A DNA stretch of 64,000 nucleotides from Chroococcidiopsis thermalis PCC 7203 (lineage in GTDB: Bacteria > Cyanobacteriota > Cyanobacteriia > Cyanobacteriales > Chroococcidiopsidaceae). Location of the stretch: positions 5,568,336-5,632,335 of the forward strand of contig NC_019695.1 of the NCBI RefSeq assembly GCF_000317125.1, written 5' to 3'. The translations under genes were made by a program, and so were the position numbers. Shown piece by piece: positions 1 through 7,549 of the stretch (position 1 is its first letter; each line of letters begins with the position of its first letter). The notes beneath the pieces are model-generated. The model was not told the DNA's origin. It made no database searches and saw only the letters and a list, made by a program, of their open reading frames with translations.

Positions 1-16
1 TAACAAGTCACTGACG

Positions 17-340
17 ATGTGTGTAGAAATTTTTGATGTGGATGGCAAGACTCCTCCTAATCGACACCGACGGGCAGTAGAAATGTTTTTTATCCTCAAA
101 GGCGAAGGACGAGCAATGTGTGATGGGAAAACGGTTTCTATCCAAGCCGGAGATAGCATTTTAGTCCCTGCTACGGGAACTCATATCATAGAAAATACTG
201 GTTCGACTCGGTTGTATGCCCTGTGTATCATGGTTCCAAACGAAGACTTTGCCGAACTAATCCGTAGCGGTACGCCTGTAGAGCTGGATGAGGAGGATAT
301 TTCCGTGTTGCGTCGCTTACCTGCACCAGTTTTATGTTAG
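17..340 (+). CDS. Small cupin-domain protein (possibly 5'-truncated by window edge)
   Basis: A single-domain cupin of about 107 residues. The first cupin motif is seen around residues 18-34 with one His and the Glu of the usual HxH...E set; the second His position carries Arg. The second motif (GDSILVP...GTH...N) is intact. The reading frame stays open to base 2 without a stop, so the true start may lie outside the window; ATG 17 is only the first in-frame ATG seen. The 3' end overlaps the next gene by 7 bases, which suggests translational coupling. A sensor or small-molecule-binding/isomerase role is possible, but the substrate cannot be read from the sequence. Confidence 0.75.
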   Translation: MCVEIFDVDGKTPPNRHRRAVEMFFILKGEGRAMCDGKTVSIQAGDSILVPATGTHIIENTGSTRLYALCIMVPNEDFAELIRSGTPVELDEEDISVLRRLPAPVLC

Positions 341-1974
341 CAGTGCGCCCGAAAAAAACTGTTTCGATGCTGACGCGCGATCGCGTGCGGTTGGATGCAG
401 ATGTCTACTATCCTGATGCTGAAGGTGAATTTCCCGTATTATTAATGCGTCAACCCTATGGTAGAGCGATCGCGTCTACTGTAGTCTATGCCCATCCAAC
501 TTGGTATGCTGCCCGTGGATATATTGTCGTAATCCAAGACGTGCGAGGGCGAGGCACATCAGAGGGAGAATTTAAGTTATTTGTCCATGAAATTGAAGAT
601 GGTGAAGATACGGTAAATTGGGCAGCAAATTTACCTGGTAGTAATGGCAAAGTTGGGATGTATGGCTTTTCTTATCAGGGAATGACGCAGTTGTATGCTG
701 CTGCTGCCAAGCCTCCTGCTTTAAAAACAATTTGCCCGGCGATGGTTGCCTATAACCTTTACAGCGACTGGGTATACGAGGGTGGGGCTTTTTGCTTGCA
801 AACGAATTTGGGCTGGGCAATTCAACTCGCTGCCGAATCCGCCAGGATACAGGGTGATGTTGCGGCACATTACACTCTCTACGCTGCGGCTCAAGATATA
901 TCTGTCTACGATCGCGTTCCTAGCTTAAACGAGTGCCTGCGTAAATTCGCGCCTAATGCCTTTTATCACGAGTGGTTGGAACATTCTCAAGATGATGACT
1001 ACTGGCAGGAAATTTCGCCTCAGTGCTACTTGCAACATGTCGATCTACCGATGTTTCATATTGGCGGCTGGTTTGATACTTACCTGCGCGGGACGCTGCG
1101 TTTGTACAAAGATATGGCAGAACGGAGTCAATATCGTCAGCAATTGCTCGTGGGACCTTGGGCGCATTTACCTTGGTCGCGCAAAGTCGGTGCAGTTGAT
1201 TACGGGCTGGAAGCTGTCAGTCCCGTAGATGAGATGCAAGTTCGTTGGTTCGATCTGTTTTTAAAGGGTTTGGATACAGGCTTAGAAGCAGAGTCACCAA
1301 TTCGTTGGTTTGAGATGGGAGCTAATATGTGGCACACTTTACCCATAATAAGCAAATCAAACCAGAAATCGTATTTTTTGTCAAGCACTGGATTGGCAAG
1401 TATTCGGGAAGACTCAGGGATGCTAAGCGAATCTTGTCCCGAATCCTATGCTTCAGATGTCTTCGTTCACGACCCTTGGCGACCCGTGCCAGCGTTGGGA
1501 GGTCATGCAGTCGTACCCGCAGGATCGTTTGAGCGATCGCAAATTGACTGTCGTACCGACGTTTTGACTTATACTACTGCACCCTTAGTGACAGATTTGC
1601 ATTTGGCGGGGGAAGTGATGGCAGAGATTTGGTGCAGTGCCGATACACCCAGTCATGACTTGTGTGCGGTGGTTTCTGAGGTACACCCGAATGGGAGTGT
1701 CTATAACCTGACTCAGGGTTACATTCACGTTCCGTCAGGGCAAGATCGACCTTTAAAAATGTCTCTGCAAGCGACATGTGTGTGTATTAGAAAGGGGAAT
1801 GCTTTGCGGTTGAGTTTGAGTGCGGCTTGTTTTCCGGCTTATCCGATGAATCCTGGTACGGGTTCGCCTTTGGGTAGCACGCGGTTGATGGATGCTCAAG
1901 TTGTGACTTTGAGGGTTGAGTGTGGTGGCGATCGCGCTTCTAGGTTGTTGTTGCCAGTTGTGGATCTTGGTTGA
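334..1974 (+). CDS. CocE/NonD family hydrolase (peptidase S15-like)
   Basis: 546-residue member of the X-Pro dipeptidyl-peptidase / cocaine-esterase family, which hydrolyses esters or amides. The alpha/beta hydrolase core fills roughly residues 5-310: nucleophile elbow G-F-S-Y-Q-G with Ser113, an acid in the H-I-G-G-W-F-D stretch, and a His in V-G-P-W-A-H. A C-terminal jelly-roll domain follows (about residues 330-546), ending with the typical beta-rich tail. Length matches the family. No signal peptide is visible, so a cytoplasmic enzyme is likely. It overlaps the upstream cupin gene, so the two are probably one transcription unit. The natural substrate is unknown. Confidence 0.9.
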   Translation: MLAVRPKKTVSMLTRDRVRLDADVYYPDAEGEFPVLLMRQPYGRAIASTVVYAHPTWYAARGYIVVIQDVRGRGTSEGEFKLFVHEIEDGEDTVNWAANLPGSNGKVGMYGFSYQGMTQLYAAAAKPPALKTICPAMVAYNLYSDWVYEGGAFCLQTNLGWAIQLAAESARIQGDVAAHYTLYAAAQDISVYDRVPSLNECLRKFAPNAFYHEWLEHSQDDDYWQEISPQCYLQHVDLPMFHIGGWFDTYLRGTLRLYKDMAERSQYRQQLLVGPWAHLPWSRKVGAVDYGLEAVSPVDEMQVRWFDLFLKGLDTGLEAESPIRWFEMGANMWHTLPIISKSNQKSYFLSSTGLASIREDSGMLSESCPESYASDVFVHDPWRPVPALGGHAVVPAGSFERSQIDCRTDVLTYTTAPLVTDLHLAGEVMAEIWCSADTPSHDLCAVVSEVHPNGSVYNLTQGYIHVPSGQDRPLKMSLQATCVCIRKGNALRLSLSAACFPAYPMNPGTGSPLGSTRLMDAQVVTLRVECGGDRASRLLLPVVDLG

Positions 1975-1980
1975 AATGTC

Positions 1981-2004
1981 ACGCAAAGACGCAAAGACGC
2001 AAAG
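1981..2004. repeat. Short tandem repeat, 8-bp unit ACGCAAAG x3
   Basis: Three perfect copies of ACGCAAAG directly after the CocE-like gene, followed by a fourth degenerate copy. Related runs are at about 24503-24532 (same strand) and about 4912-4940 (opposite orientation). These resemble the dispersed short repeats common in cyanobacterial spacers. Confidence 0.85.
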
Positions 2005-2221
2005 TAAGGGCGCAAAAGGTATTTTGGTTGTGATGCAAGGTTGTTAAAACCAAAGTCGTGTTTTTTGCATTTCTATTGTTACTTCTGGTTCAATATCCGT
2101 ACTCCCAAGGTAGCGGGTTGGGGGAGAGATGGGGCGATTTTTTGCATTGGTTGATAGCCATGATGCTGCTACTAAACAGATGTGGACAATTGAGTAAGTA
2201 ATGATGAGTTCCATGTTTCGT

Positions 2222-2476
2222 TTAGTCAGAGTGGTAGTAGCGTTGCTCGATCCAAATTCGCATTTCTGCCTCGGAACTGAGACTAGTAGATTTACGGGTT
2301 TTTGGATCGAATGCTTGCCAGTAAGCGTTACCATTACGGTCTTTTTTGCGCCAAACTTGTAATTCATGACTGCGAGTTAAAGCCTGAATTAATTTTTCAA
2401 TAATTGCCTTGAAACTCTCAATAAGCAATAAAGATATTTTTGTTTTTTGCGTAGGTAAAACTGAAGTTTTCATCAT
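2222..2476 (-). CDS. Small conserved-looking hypothetical protein
   Basis: The frame runs from 2509, but the ATG pair at 2476/2473 is the more likely start, giving about 84 residues. The C-terminal half has an aromatic, charged pattern (V-W-R-K-K-D-R-N-G-N-x-Y-W, then W-I-E-Q-R-Y-Y) that looks like a folded domain rather than a chance ORF. I associate this pattern from memory with small cyanobacterial proteins of unknown function. It is transcribed divergently from the MocR gene. A longer frame on the same strand (2044-2367) is treated as a shadow. Function unknown. Confidence 0.6.
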   Translation of the reverse strand: MMKTSVLPTQKTKISLLLIESFKAIIEKLIQALTRSHELQVWRKKDRNGNAYWQAFDPKTRKSTSLSSEAEMRIWIEQRYYHSD

Positions 2477-2625
2477 AATAAACCTGGCGATCGTATTTAT
2501 TTGCAGCAAAATTCACGGGCAATTTTCTATATTTTTGCCTTTTGACTTTTGCCTTTCGACTTGCTTACATATAGTTTTATCCACACCCGTTAAATCTGAT
2601 AAGGTACGGATTCAGATATTTTTAA

Positions 2626-2657
2626 TAGAACAGTTGACTCGATCTAAAACTGTTCTA
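2626..2657 (+). promoter_or_regulatory. 10-bp inverted repeat over a probable promoter of the MocR gene
   Basis: TAGAACAGTT at 2626-2635 is repeated inverted as AACTGTTCTA at 2648-2657 with a 12-base spacer. A -35-like TTGACT lies at 2634-2639, inside the repeat, and an A+T-rich -10-like stretch follows about 17 bases on. A second small inverted repeat (GATTC-4-GAATC) is at 2687-2700. These are the best candidates for an autoregulatory operator of the downstream MocR protein. The call is inference; no transcript start is known. Confidence 0.4.
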
Positions 2658-2751
2658 GGTAAATAAAGTCAAAGTGTACCATCACAGATTCAGATGAATC
2701 ATTTATCATATTCAAACAGGCTGAATTCTCATCTTTAAAAAGGATTGCATT

Positions 2752-4233
2752 GTGAGAATTCCTATTGAAAGACACTCATCTACGGCTGTTTATCTCCAGA
2801 TCTGCGATCGCATCCGTCATTTGATTGAAACTGGTGCATTGCGATCGGGGGATAAACTTCCTTCCATTCGCACCTTGTCTGCTAGTACGCGGGTAAATAA
2901 GCTTACCGTCATCGAGGCTTACAATGTCTTGGCAGCAGAAGGACTGGTAGAAGCCCGTCAAGGATCTGGCTACTTTGTCTGTCCGGCAAAAATCGATCGC
3001 GTCGAGTCAAAGCACCAATTTGCGCCACCCCAAGACACGATTGTTCTAGAACAACCCCCCCTACCACCACGAATTGAAGAATTCCAGGGCGGTTCGTCTT
3101 TCAATCTCTACATGAAATCGGTGCAAGCCCGTCAGCAACCAGGGACGATCGATCTTAGTAGCGGTTTTTCTTTAGCTTCTGGATTGGACGATTTACCGCG
3201 TGTTGCCCGACGCGCTGTGAAGCAAATATCGGGTAGTTTATTTAACTACGACTTACCTCAAGGACAGTTCGTACTACGGCAACAAATTGCGCGGCTATTG
3301 GTACAGCAGCACGGTTTAAATGTTACGGCAGACAATTTAATTATTACTAACGGTTCCAAACAAGGAATATTGTTAGCCGTACATCACTATGTCAAACCTG
3401 GTGATTGGGTGTTGGTTGAAAGCCCCACCTGGTACGGTATGCTATCCCTGCTGTACAACATGGGTGCAAGGGTCATTGGTATACCAATGACACCCGAAGG
3501 TATAAATTTGGAGTTGTTGGAAAAAAATCTTTATACTTACCGTCCCAAGCTGATATTTACCGTTAGCACTTTACACAATCCTACAGGTCTTACCACTTCC
3601 TTAGATCATCGCCGTCAATTGTTGGCATTAGCCGAAAAATATGATTGTGTCGTACTAGAAGATAATGCTTATGAAGGACTGAATTTTGAACCCGTGCCAG
3701 TGCCAATTAAAGCATTAGATACAAGCGATCGCGTCATCTACGCTGGTACGTTTTCTAAAACCATCATGCCAGGTATCCGCGTCGGCTATCTCGTTGTCAC
3801 TGGAGAAGATTATCAGCCTTTGGTAGAGCGTAAATTGCACTACGATATCCACGTATCTACAGTTTCCCAAGCTATTGTCAGCGAGTATTTAGCATCTGGA
3901 CATTATCGCCACCATTTAGCACATTTGCAAGCCGTCCATCTGCAAAGTCGCAATGCCATGCTAAATGCCATGCAGCGTCACTATCCTCCTGCTACTTATT
4001 GGACGATTCCCAAAGGTGGAACCTTCTTGTGGGTGCAAATGCCTGCCCACTTACCACTAGCAGAAATTTGTCAAAAAGCGTTAGCTAGAGGTGTATTCGT
4101 TGCCGAAGGAACGCCATTTTTCCCAGGCGGACAGCAAAGCTATCCTGCTTTGCGGTTGAATTTCACCCTTTTACCAGAACAAATCGAGCAAGGCATCGCC
4201 ATTCTAGGAGAAATCTTGCAGAAGTACGTTTAG
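2752..4233 (+). CDS. MocR-type GntR/aminotransferase fusion regulator
   Basis: 493 residues starting at GTG 2752. Residues 1-75 form a GntR winged helix (Y-L-Q-I-C-D-R-I...L-P-S-I-R-T-L...R-Q-G-S-G-Y-F-V). From about residue 115 the protein is a fold-type I aminotransferase, with the PLP lysine in T-F-S-K (Lys336) and the downstream arginine region near R-L-N-F. MocR proteins use bound PLP or an amino-acid adduct to control nearby genes; the PdxR subgroup controls vitamin B6 synthesis. Here a GNAT gene and a pdxJ-type gene follow on the same strand, so a B6-linked role is reasonable but inferred. Some family members are annotated as 2-aminoadipate aminotransferases. Confidence 0.9.
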   Translation: MRIPIERHSSTAVYLQICDRIRHLIETGALRSGDKLPSIRTLSASTRVNKLTVIEAYNVLAAEGLVEARQGSGYFVCPAKIDRVESKHQFAPPQDTIVLEQPPLPPRIEEFQGGSSFNLYMKSVQARQQPGTIDLSSGFSLASGLDDLPRVARRAVKQISGSLFNYDLPQGQFVLRQQIARLLVQQHGLNVTADNLIITNGSKQGILLAVHHYVKPGDWVLVESPTWYGMLSLLYNMGARVIGIPMTPEGINLELLEKNLYTYRPKLIFTVSTLHNPTGLTTSLDHRRQLLALAEKYDCVVLEDNAYEGLNFEPVPVPIKALDTSDRVIYAGTFSKTIMPGIRVGYLVVTGEDYQPLVERKLHYDIHVSTVSQAIVSEYLASGHYRHHLAHLQAVHLQSRNAMLNAMQRHYPPATYWTIPKGGTFLWVQMPAHLPLAEICQKALARGVFVAEGTPFFPGGQQSYPALRLNFTLLPEQIEQGIAILGEILQKYV

Positions 4234-4342
4234 TCAAAATCAAATGTAGAATGGGCAATCCCCACCTTACTAAAAATCGTTAGCAAGACAAATAAAACGT
4301 ACTATCAAGCTGTTGTAGAATTAGAATGAGATTATTAGCTCA

Positions 4343-4879
4343 ATGTTAGAATCTACTTCACCTAATTTCTCAGACGAATTATCAAATATTCAGAATATTC
4401 AAATTATTACTTACCAGTCTCAGTATCAAGCAGCAATTATCAAGCTCATTTTAAACATTCAACAACAAGAGTTTGGCTTGCCAATTACTCTTAAAGATCA
4501 ACGCGACTTACTAGACATTCCAAACTTCTACCAACAAGGTAACGGTAACTTTTGGATTGCCTTATACCGAGAAAAAGTTATTGGTACGATCGCAGCTATT
4601 GATATGGGCGATCGTCAATTAGCTTTAAGAAAAATGTTTGTCGATCCTAACTATCGCGGCAAGCACATCGGGGTTGGTCAAAATTTATTGCATACGTTGC
4701 TAAATTGGGCGCGAAATAAAAATATCTGCGATATTTATTTAGGAACAGTTGATGTTTTTCAAGCTGCTCATCGTTTCTATGAGAAAAATGGTTTTACAGC
4801 AATTAGTAGAAAGCAATTACCCGTAACTTTCCCTACAATGGCAGGCGATACAACCTTTTATCAATTGAAGCTAAAGTAA
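4343..4879 (+). CDS. GNAT family N-acetyltransferase
   Basis: 178 residues. The acetyl-CoA pyrophosphate-binding loop is clear as Y-R-G-K-H-I-G-V-G at about residues 108-116, preceded by the beta-strand K-M-F-V-D-P and followed by the A-x-R-F-Y-E-K-N-G-F motif near 145-155. These are hallmarks of GNAT acetyltransferases, which move an acetyl group from acetyl-CoA to an amine. The acceptor is unknown. It sits 109 bases after the MocR gene and 104 bases before the pdxJ-type gene on the same strand, so the three may be co-expressed. Confidence 0.85.
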   Translation: MLESTSPNFSDELSNIQNIQIITYQSQYQAAIIKLILNIQQQEFGLPITLKDQRDLLDIPNFYQQGNGNFWIALYREKVIGTIAAIDMGDRQLALRKMFVDPNYRGKHIGVGQNLLHTLLNWARNKNICDIYLGTVDVFQAAHRFYEKNGFTAISRKQLPVTFPTMAGDTTFYQLKLK

Positions 4880-4983
4880 TAATTTTTTTTCAGAATCTTC
4901 TTTGTGCTTTTCTTCGCGTCTTTGCGCCTCCGCGTAACATTATTTTGCTATAAGTTTATTGAAGCGATCGCGAGTAGAATTAG

Positions 4984-5712
4984 ATGACAAATCTCAGCGT
5001 TAATTTGAATAAGGTTGCTTTGTTGAGAAATACTCGAAATCTTGGCATACCAAGTGTTGTAAACGCAGCACAAATTTGCATTGATGCAGGCGCAAGTGGA
5101 ATTACCGTTCATCCTCGTCCCGACGAACGACATATCAAACCTTCAGATGTTTATGAGTTAGCAGAGATGTTATCAGTTGAGTTCAACATTGAAGGGAATC
5201 CTTTTCAACCTCCATTTATGGAGATAGTTCGTCAAGTAAACCCAACTCAATGCACTCTGGTTCCAGATGCACCAAATACATTCACTTCAGATTGCGGTTG
5301 GGATTTGGTGCGAGATAGGGAAAAGCTGATACCAATTATCAACGAATTAAAATCTTTAGGAATTCGCGTCAGTTTGTTTATGGATACCGATCCAAATCAA
5401 ATTCAAATTGCTAAAAAGATTGGTAGCGATCGCATTGAATTATATACAGAACCTTATGCTACAGCTTTTCGTCATGGTAATGTAGAATCAGTTTTTCAAC
5501 AATATGCTGCTGCCGCTAGACAAGCTCAGGCGATCGGTTTAGGTGTCAATGCCGGACACGATTTGAACCTACAAAACTTGGCAAAATTCTGCTCAATTCC
5601 CAATATACTTGAAGTCTCAATCGGTCATGCTCTGATAGCAGATGCATTGGACATGGGACTATCAACAGCAGTAAAAGAATATCTGAAAGTGCTGCCAGAG
5701 TCAAAAATTTGA
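4984..5712 (+). CDS. pdxJ: Pyridoxine 5'-phosphate synthase, variant subtype
   Basis: 242 residues, the full length of PdxJ, which condenses 1-deoxyxylulose 5-phosphate with 3-amino-2-oxopropyl phosphate to make pyridoxine 5'-phosphate. Retained: V-N-L at the start, G-I-T-V-H-x-R-x-D-E-R-H-I (catalytic His and binding Arg/His), N-I-E-G, V-N-A-G-H, and S-I-G-H-A-L-I. Different from the E. coli protein: Asp-His after V-N-I is Asn-Lys here, and the T-T-E-G-G loop is T-S-D-C-G-W. From memory these features match PdxJ of Bacteroidetes rather than the common proteobacterial form. The gene is followed at once by a strong hairpin. A second, housekeeping PdxJ may exist elsewhere in the genome. Confidence 0.88.
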   Translation: MTNLSVNLNKVALLRNTRNLGIPSVVNAAQICIDAGASGITVHPRPDERHIKPSDVYELAEMLSVEFNIEGNPFQPPFMEIVRQVNPTQCTLVPDAPNTFTSDCGWDLVRDREKLIPIINELKSLGIRVSLFMDTDPNQIQIAKKIGSDRIELYTEPYATAFRHGNVESVFQQYAAAARQAQAIGLGVNAGHDLNLQNLAKFCSIPNILEVSIGHALIADALDMGLSTAVKEYLKVLPESKI

Positions 5713-5750
5713 AAAAGTCAGACATCGGTTTTACCGATGTCTGACTTTTT
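5712..5750. terminator. Bidirectional hairpin terminator between convergent genes
   Basis: An 18-bp perfect stem (arms 5712-5729 and 5733-5750) with a 3-base TTT loop. It carries five A on one side and five T on the other, so it can terminate both the pdxJ transcript and the convergent gene. The right arm also encodes the last six codons of the minus-strand ORF, whose stop is at 5731-5733. Confidence 0.85.
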
Positions 5751-6087
5751 GTCGTTGAACAAATCTATCTTTCGAGCTATTAAACTTGGTCACGCTTTCT
5801 GCAAAAATAGCTTGATTTTCCAAAAATCTAGCTCGATTTGCCTCTTTCATAGCTAACAAGTGGCATTTTTCTTCCGCCAGTTCTAATACAGTTATTCTCC
5901 TGCTGGGGAAGTTACTAACAGTTTCCTTGGCAAATACTTCTGATTCAATTTCTAATTCACTCAAATCACTATCATTTATTGCCTCAATTCCCAACGCTTG
6001 CTGTACGATCGCTAAATTCTTCTGAATGACTTCTCCAATTGCCTTAATTTTTGTTAAGTCTATATCTTCTGGCATAGCGCACCCCAT
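5731..6087 (-). CDS. Hypothetical protein, charged and helical
   Basis: 118 residues from ATG 6087; ATG 6075 is an equally good start. No known domain recognised. The protein is rich in Glu, Ala, Leu and Lys, acidic in the middle and basic at the end, with a likely helix around residues 65-90. It has no membrane segment or signal peptide. It converges on pdxJ, and its last codons lie within the shared terminator stem. Function unknown. Confidence 0.5.
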   Translation of the reverse strand: MGCAMPEDIDLTKIKAIGEVIQKNLAIVQQALGIEAINDSDLSELEIESEVFAKETVSNFPSRRITVLELAEEKCHLLAMKEANRARFLENQAIFAESVTKFNSSKDRFVQRQKVRHR

Positions 6088-6316
6088 AACTTGACCAGAT
6101 TTTGTCCGTTCAACTTGTTAATACTCTTTGCTAAAACTACTAAACCATAAACCTAATACTATTGTTTGTTCGCTGACAGACAAGTTAATCTATCTAGCCA
6201 CAGAGATTTACATACAGCTTTAGAGCGAATTCTAATCGTTACCAAAGCTTTTTTTCACTGTGTTAAATAATACTTCGTTTAAATTCTTACAGGCGCACCA
6301 GGAGCGAGGAGCCAGG

Positions 6317-6445
6317 CTAATCAGATCTAGATTGCGAATAAAATTGACCAACAAATGCTAAGTATGCTGCCAAAGCATAGATTGCCCAGCGTAAGCCCTG
6401 GCTCTCGTTCGAGGCAGGTTGGTTGATATTAGTACCAATTACCAT
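6317..6445 (-). CDS. Candidate 42-residue single-span membrane protein
   Basis: A short frame with ATG at 6445 and TAG at 6317-6319. The product has a polar N-terminus (T-N-I-N-Q-P-A-S-N-E-S-Q) followed by one hydrophobic segment at about residues 18-35 (L-R-W-A-I-Y-A-L-A-A-Y-L-A-F-V-G), then a short polar tail. The organisation resembles the many small thylakoid or plasma membrane proteins of cyanobacteria, but I do not recognise a family. It is 312 bases from the start of the 5731-6087 gene on the same strand. Confidence 0.45.
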   Translation of the reverse strand: MVIGTNINQPASNESQGLRWAIYALAAYLAFVGQFYSQSRSD

Positions 6446-6573
6446 CTAATTTTTCACAATTGCGGCACAGAATCAGTCTCTTGCGATACCGCTATTTGTT
6501 AAACGCACAAGATATCGTGCTAGTCTATACAGAAGCTCGTTGTGGGTTTTAATGTTACTTCAACTGTAGACAA

Positions 6574-6735
6574 GTGGCTAAGGATTCAAAGCAGTGGATC
6601 ACCTTCAAAGTTTCGGAGCTAGAAATGCAAGCGCTCGAAACATATTGTCATCAAACTCAGAGAACAAAAACTGACTTGCTGCGGGCAATGATCCGCAAGC
6701 TACCTACATATTCTGAGGACAGTCAAACCGAGTGA
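6574..6735 (+). CDS. Small ribbon-helix-helix-like protein
   Basis: 53 residues starting at GTG 6574, with an in-frame TAA 24 bases upstream (6550-6552), so the frame cannot extend far. The pattern W-I-T-F-K-V-S (beta strand) followed by two amphipathic helices (E-L-E-M-Q-A-L-E-T-Y-C and T-K-T-D-L-L-R-A-M-I-R-K-L) matches the MetJ/Arc/CopG DNA-binding fold, usually dimeric repressors or antitoxins. No toxin gene is evident beside it; the convergent neighbour at 6763-7026 is an unknown acidic protein. Target unknown. Confidence 0.6.
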   Translation: MAKDSKQWITFKVSELEMQALETYCHQTQRTKTDLLRAMIRKLPTYSEDSQTE

Positions 6736-6762
6736 TTTACGGCGACGCGCCTATTTCACTCC

Positions 6763-7026
6763 CTAAGCGGCGTGCCAATGAGTTTTGGCTAGCCTGTCAT
6801 ACTTCACCATTAATTCCGCTAGCTGAGTAATTTCCGCACAATCAGCATCCTCGGTGACATCGTTATACAAACAGTAGTAACATTCATCGCCATAGGCTAT
6901 TTGCATCGTCCAGTCACCCCTGCTGACACTATAGATAACCGCACCAGTTTCTTCATCGTAATCGTCATATAGAAAACCATTGTTAGCCAAAAACTGCTCT
7001 AACGCGGCTATTTGAATTGGTGTCAT
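6763..7026 (-). CDS. Hypothetical acidic protein
   Basis: The frame opens at TTG 7062, but ATG 7026, with GGAG about 12 bases upstream, is a better start and gives 87 residues. The protein is acidic (many Asp and Glu) and has an aromatic core: Y-D-D-Y-D-E-E-T-G-A-V-I-Y-S-V-S, G-D-W-T-M-Q-I-A, then C-Y-Y-C-L-Y. No domain recognised. It converges on the small RHH-like gene, with 27 bases between the two stops. An antitoxin-partner or anti-regulator role cannot be excluded but has no direct support. Confidence 0.5.
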   Translation of the reverse strand: MTPIQIAALEQFLANNGFLYDDYDEETGAVIYSVSRGDWTMQIAYGDECYYCLYNDVTEDADCAEITQLAELMVKYDRLAKTHWHAA

Positions 7027-7507
7027 GTTGCTGCTGCGCTCCAATTCCGAGTTTATACTCAAGAACTTATAACTATTAACCTACAGGCGAATTCCAAAGA
7101 CGGCAATTCTCGATCTAGTTAGAGACACACACCCCATCATCAGTCCCTCACATCACTAGCCATGTTCAGAAGAATTATTCTGCTAGCTGTCTAGCGACAT
7201 AGTTTTATTCTTTTAGATAAATTTGAACTATAGGTTAAACCACTACTAAGAACAAGATACATTAAGATACGCTATAAGTGTTCCCGATTTCGAGCAGTAA
7301 CGAACATTGTTTACAAGTTCTTTAAATAACAGCGATTAATTGACCATGTTTATGAATTTTAGATTAAATCTTGCGCTCGGTTGTTCGTTTTTGCTAAGAG
7401 GCGAGAGGCAAGGGACAGTAGAAAAATAGCCAGTCTTAGGGGCGATCGCTAGCAACTTGCAAATCACAGCCCACCCTCTAGCGATCGCGATCGAGATTGC
7501 TATCAAT
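7027..7507. other. Gene-poor spacer
   Basis: About 480 bases upstream of the acidic protein gene and downstream of the queuosine-salvage gene. No ORF of convincing composition was seen. It holds two HIP1 octamer clusters near 7442-7450 and 7482-7492 and should contain the promoter of the 6763-7026 gene. Confidence 0.5.
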
Positions 7508-7549
7508 AGTTAATAAAATATCGTACGGAGTTAATAAAATATCGTACGG
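7508..7549. repeat. Perfect 21-bp tandem duplication at a stop codon
   Basis: The 21 bases at 7508-7528 are repeated exactly at 7529-7549. The second copy contains the stop codon (7531-7533) and last five codons of the minus-strand queuosine-salvage gene; the first copy is its duplicate just beyond the stop. It looks like a recent slippage or duplication event. Confidence 0.9.

Noticed and set aside
2044-2367. 107-codon minus-strand frame
   Set aside because: Overlaps the better-supported small gene at 2222-2476 in another frame and lacks a domain pattern.
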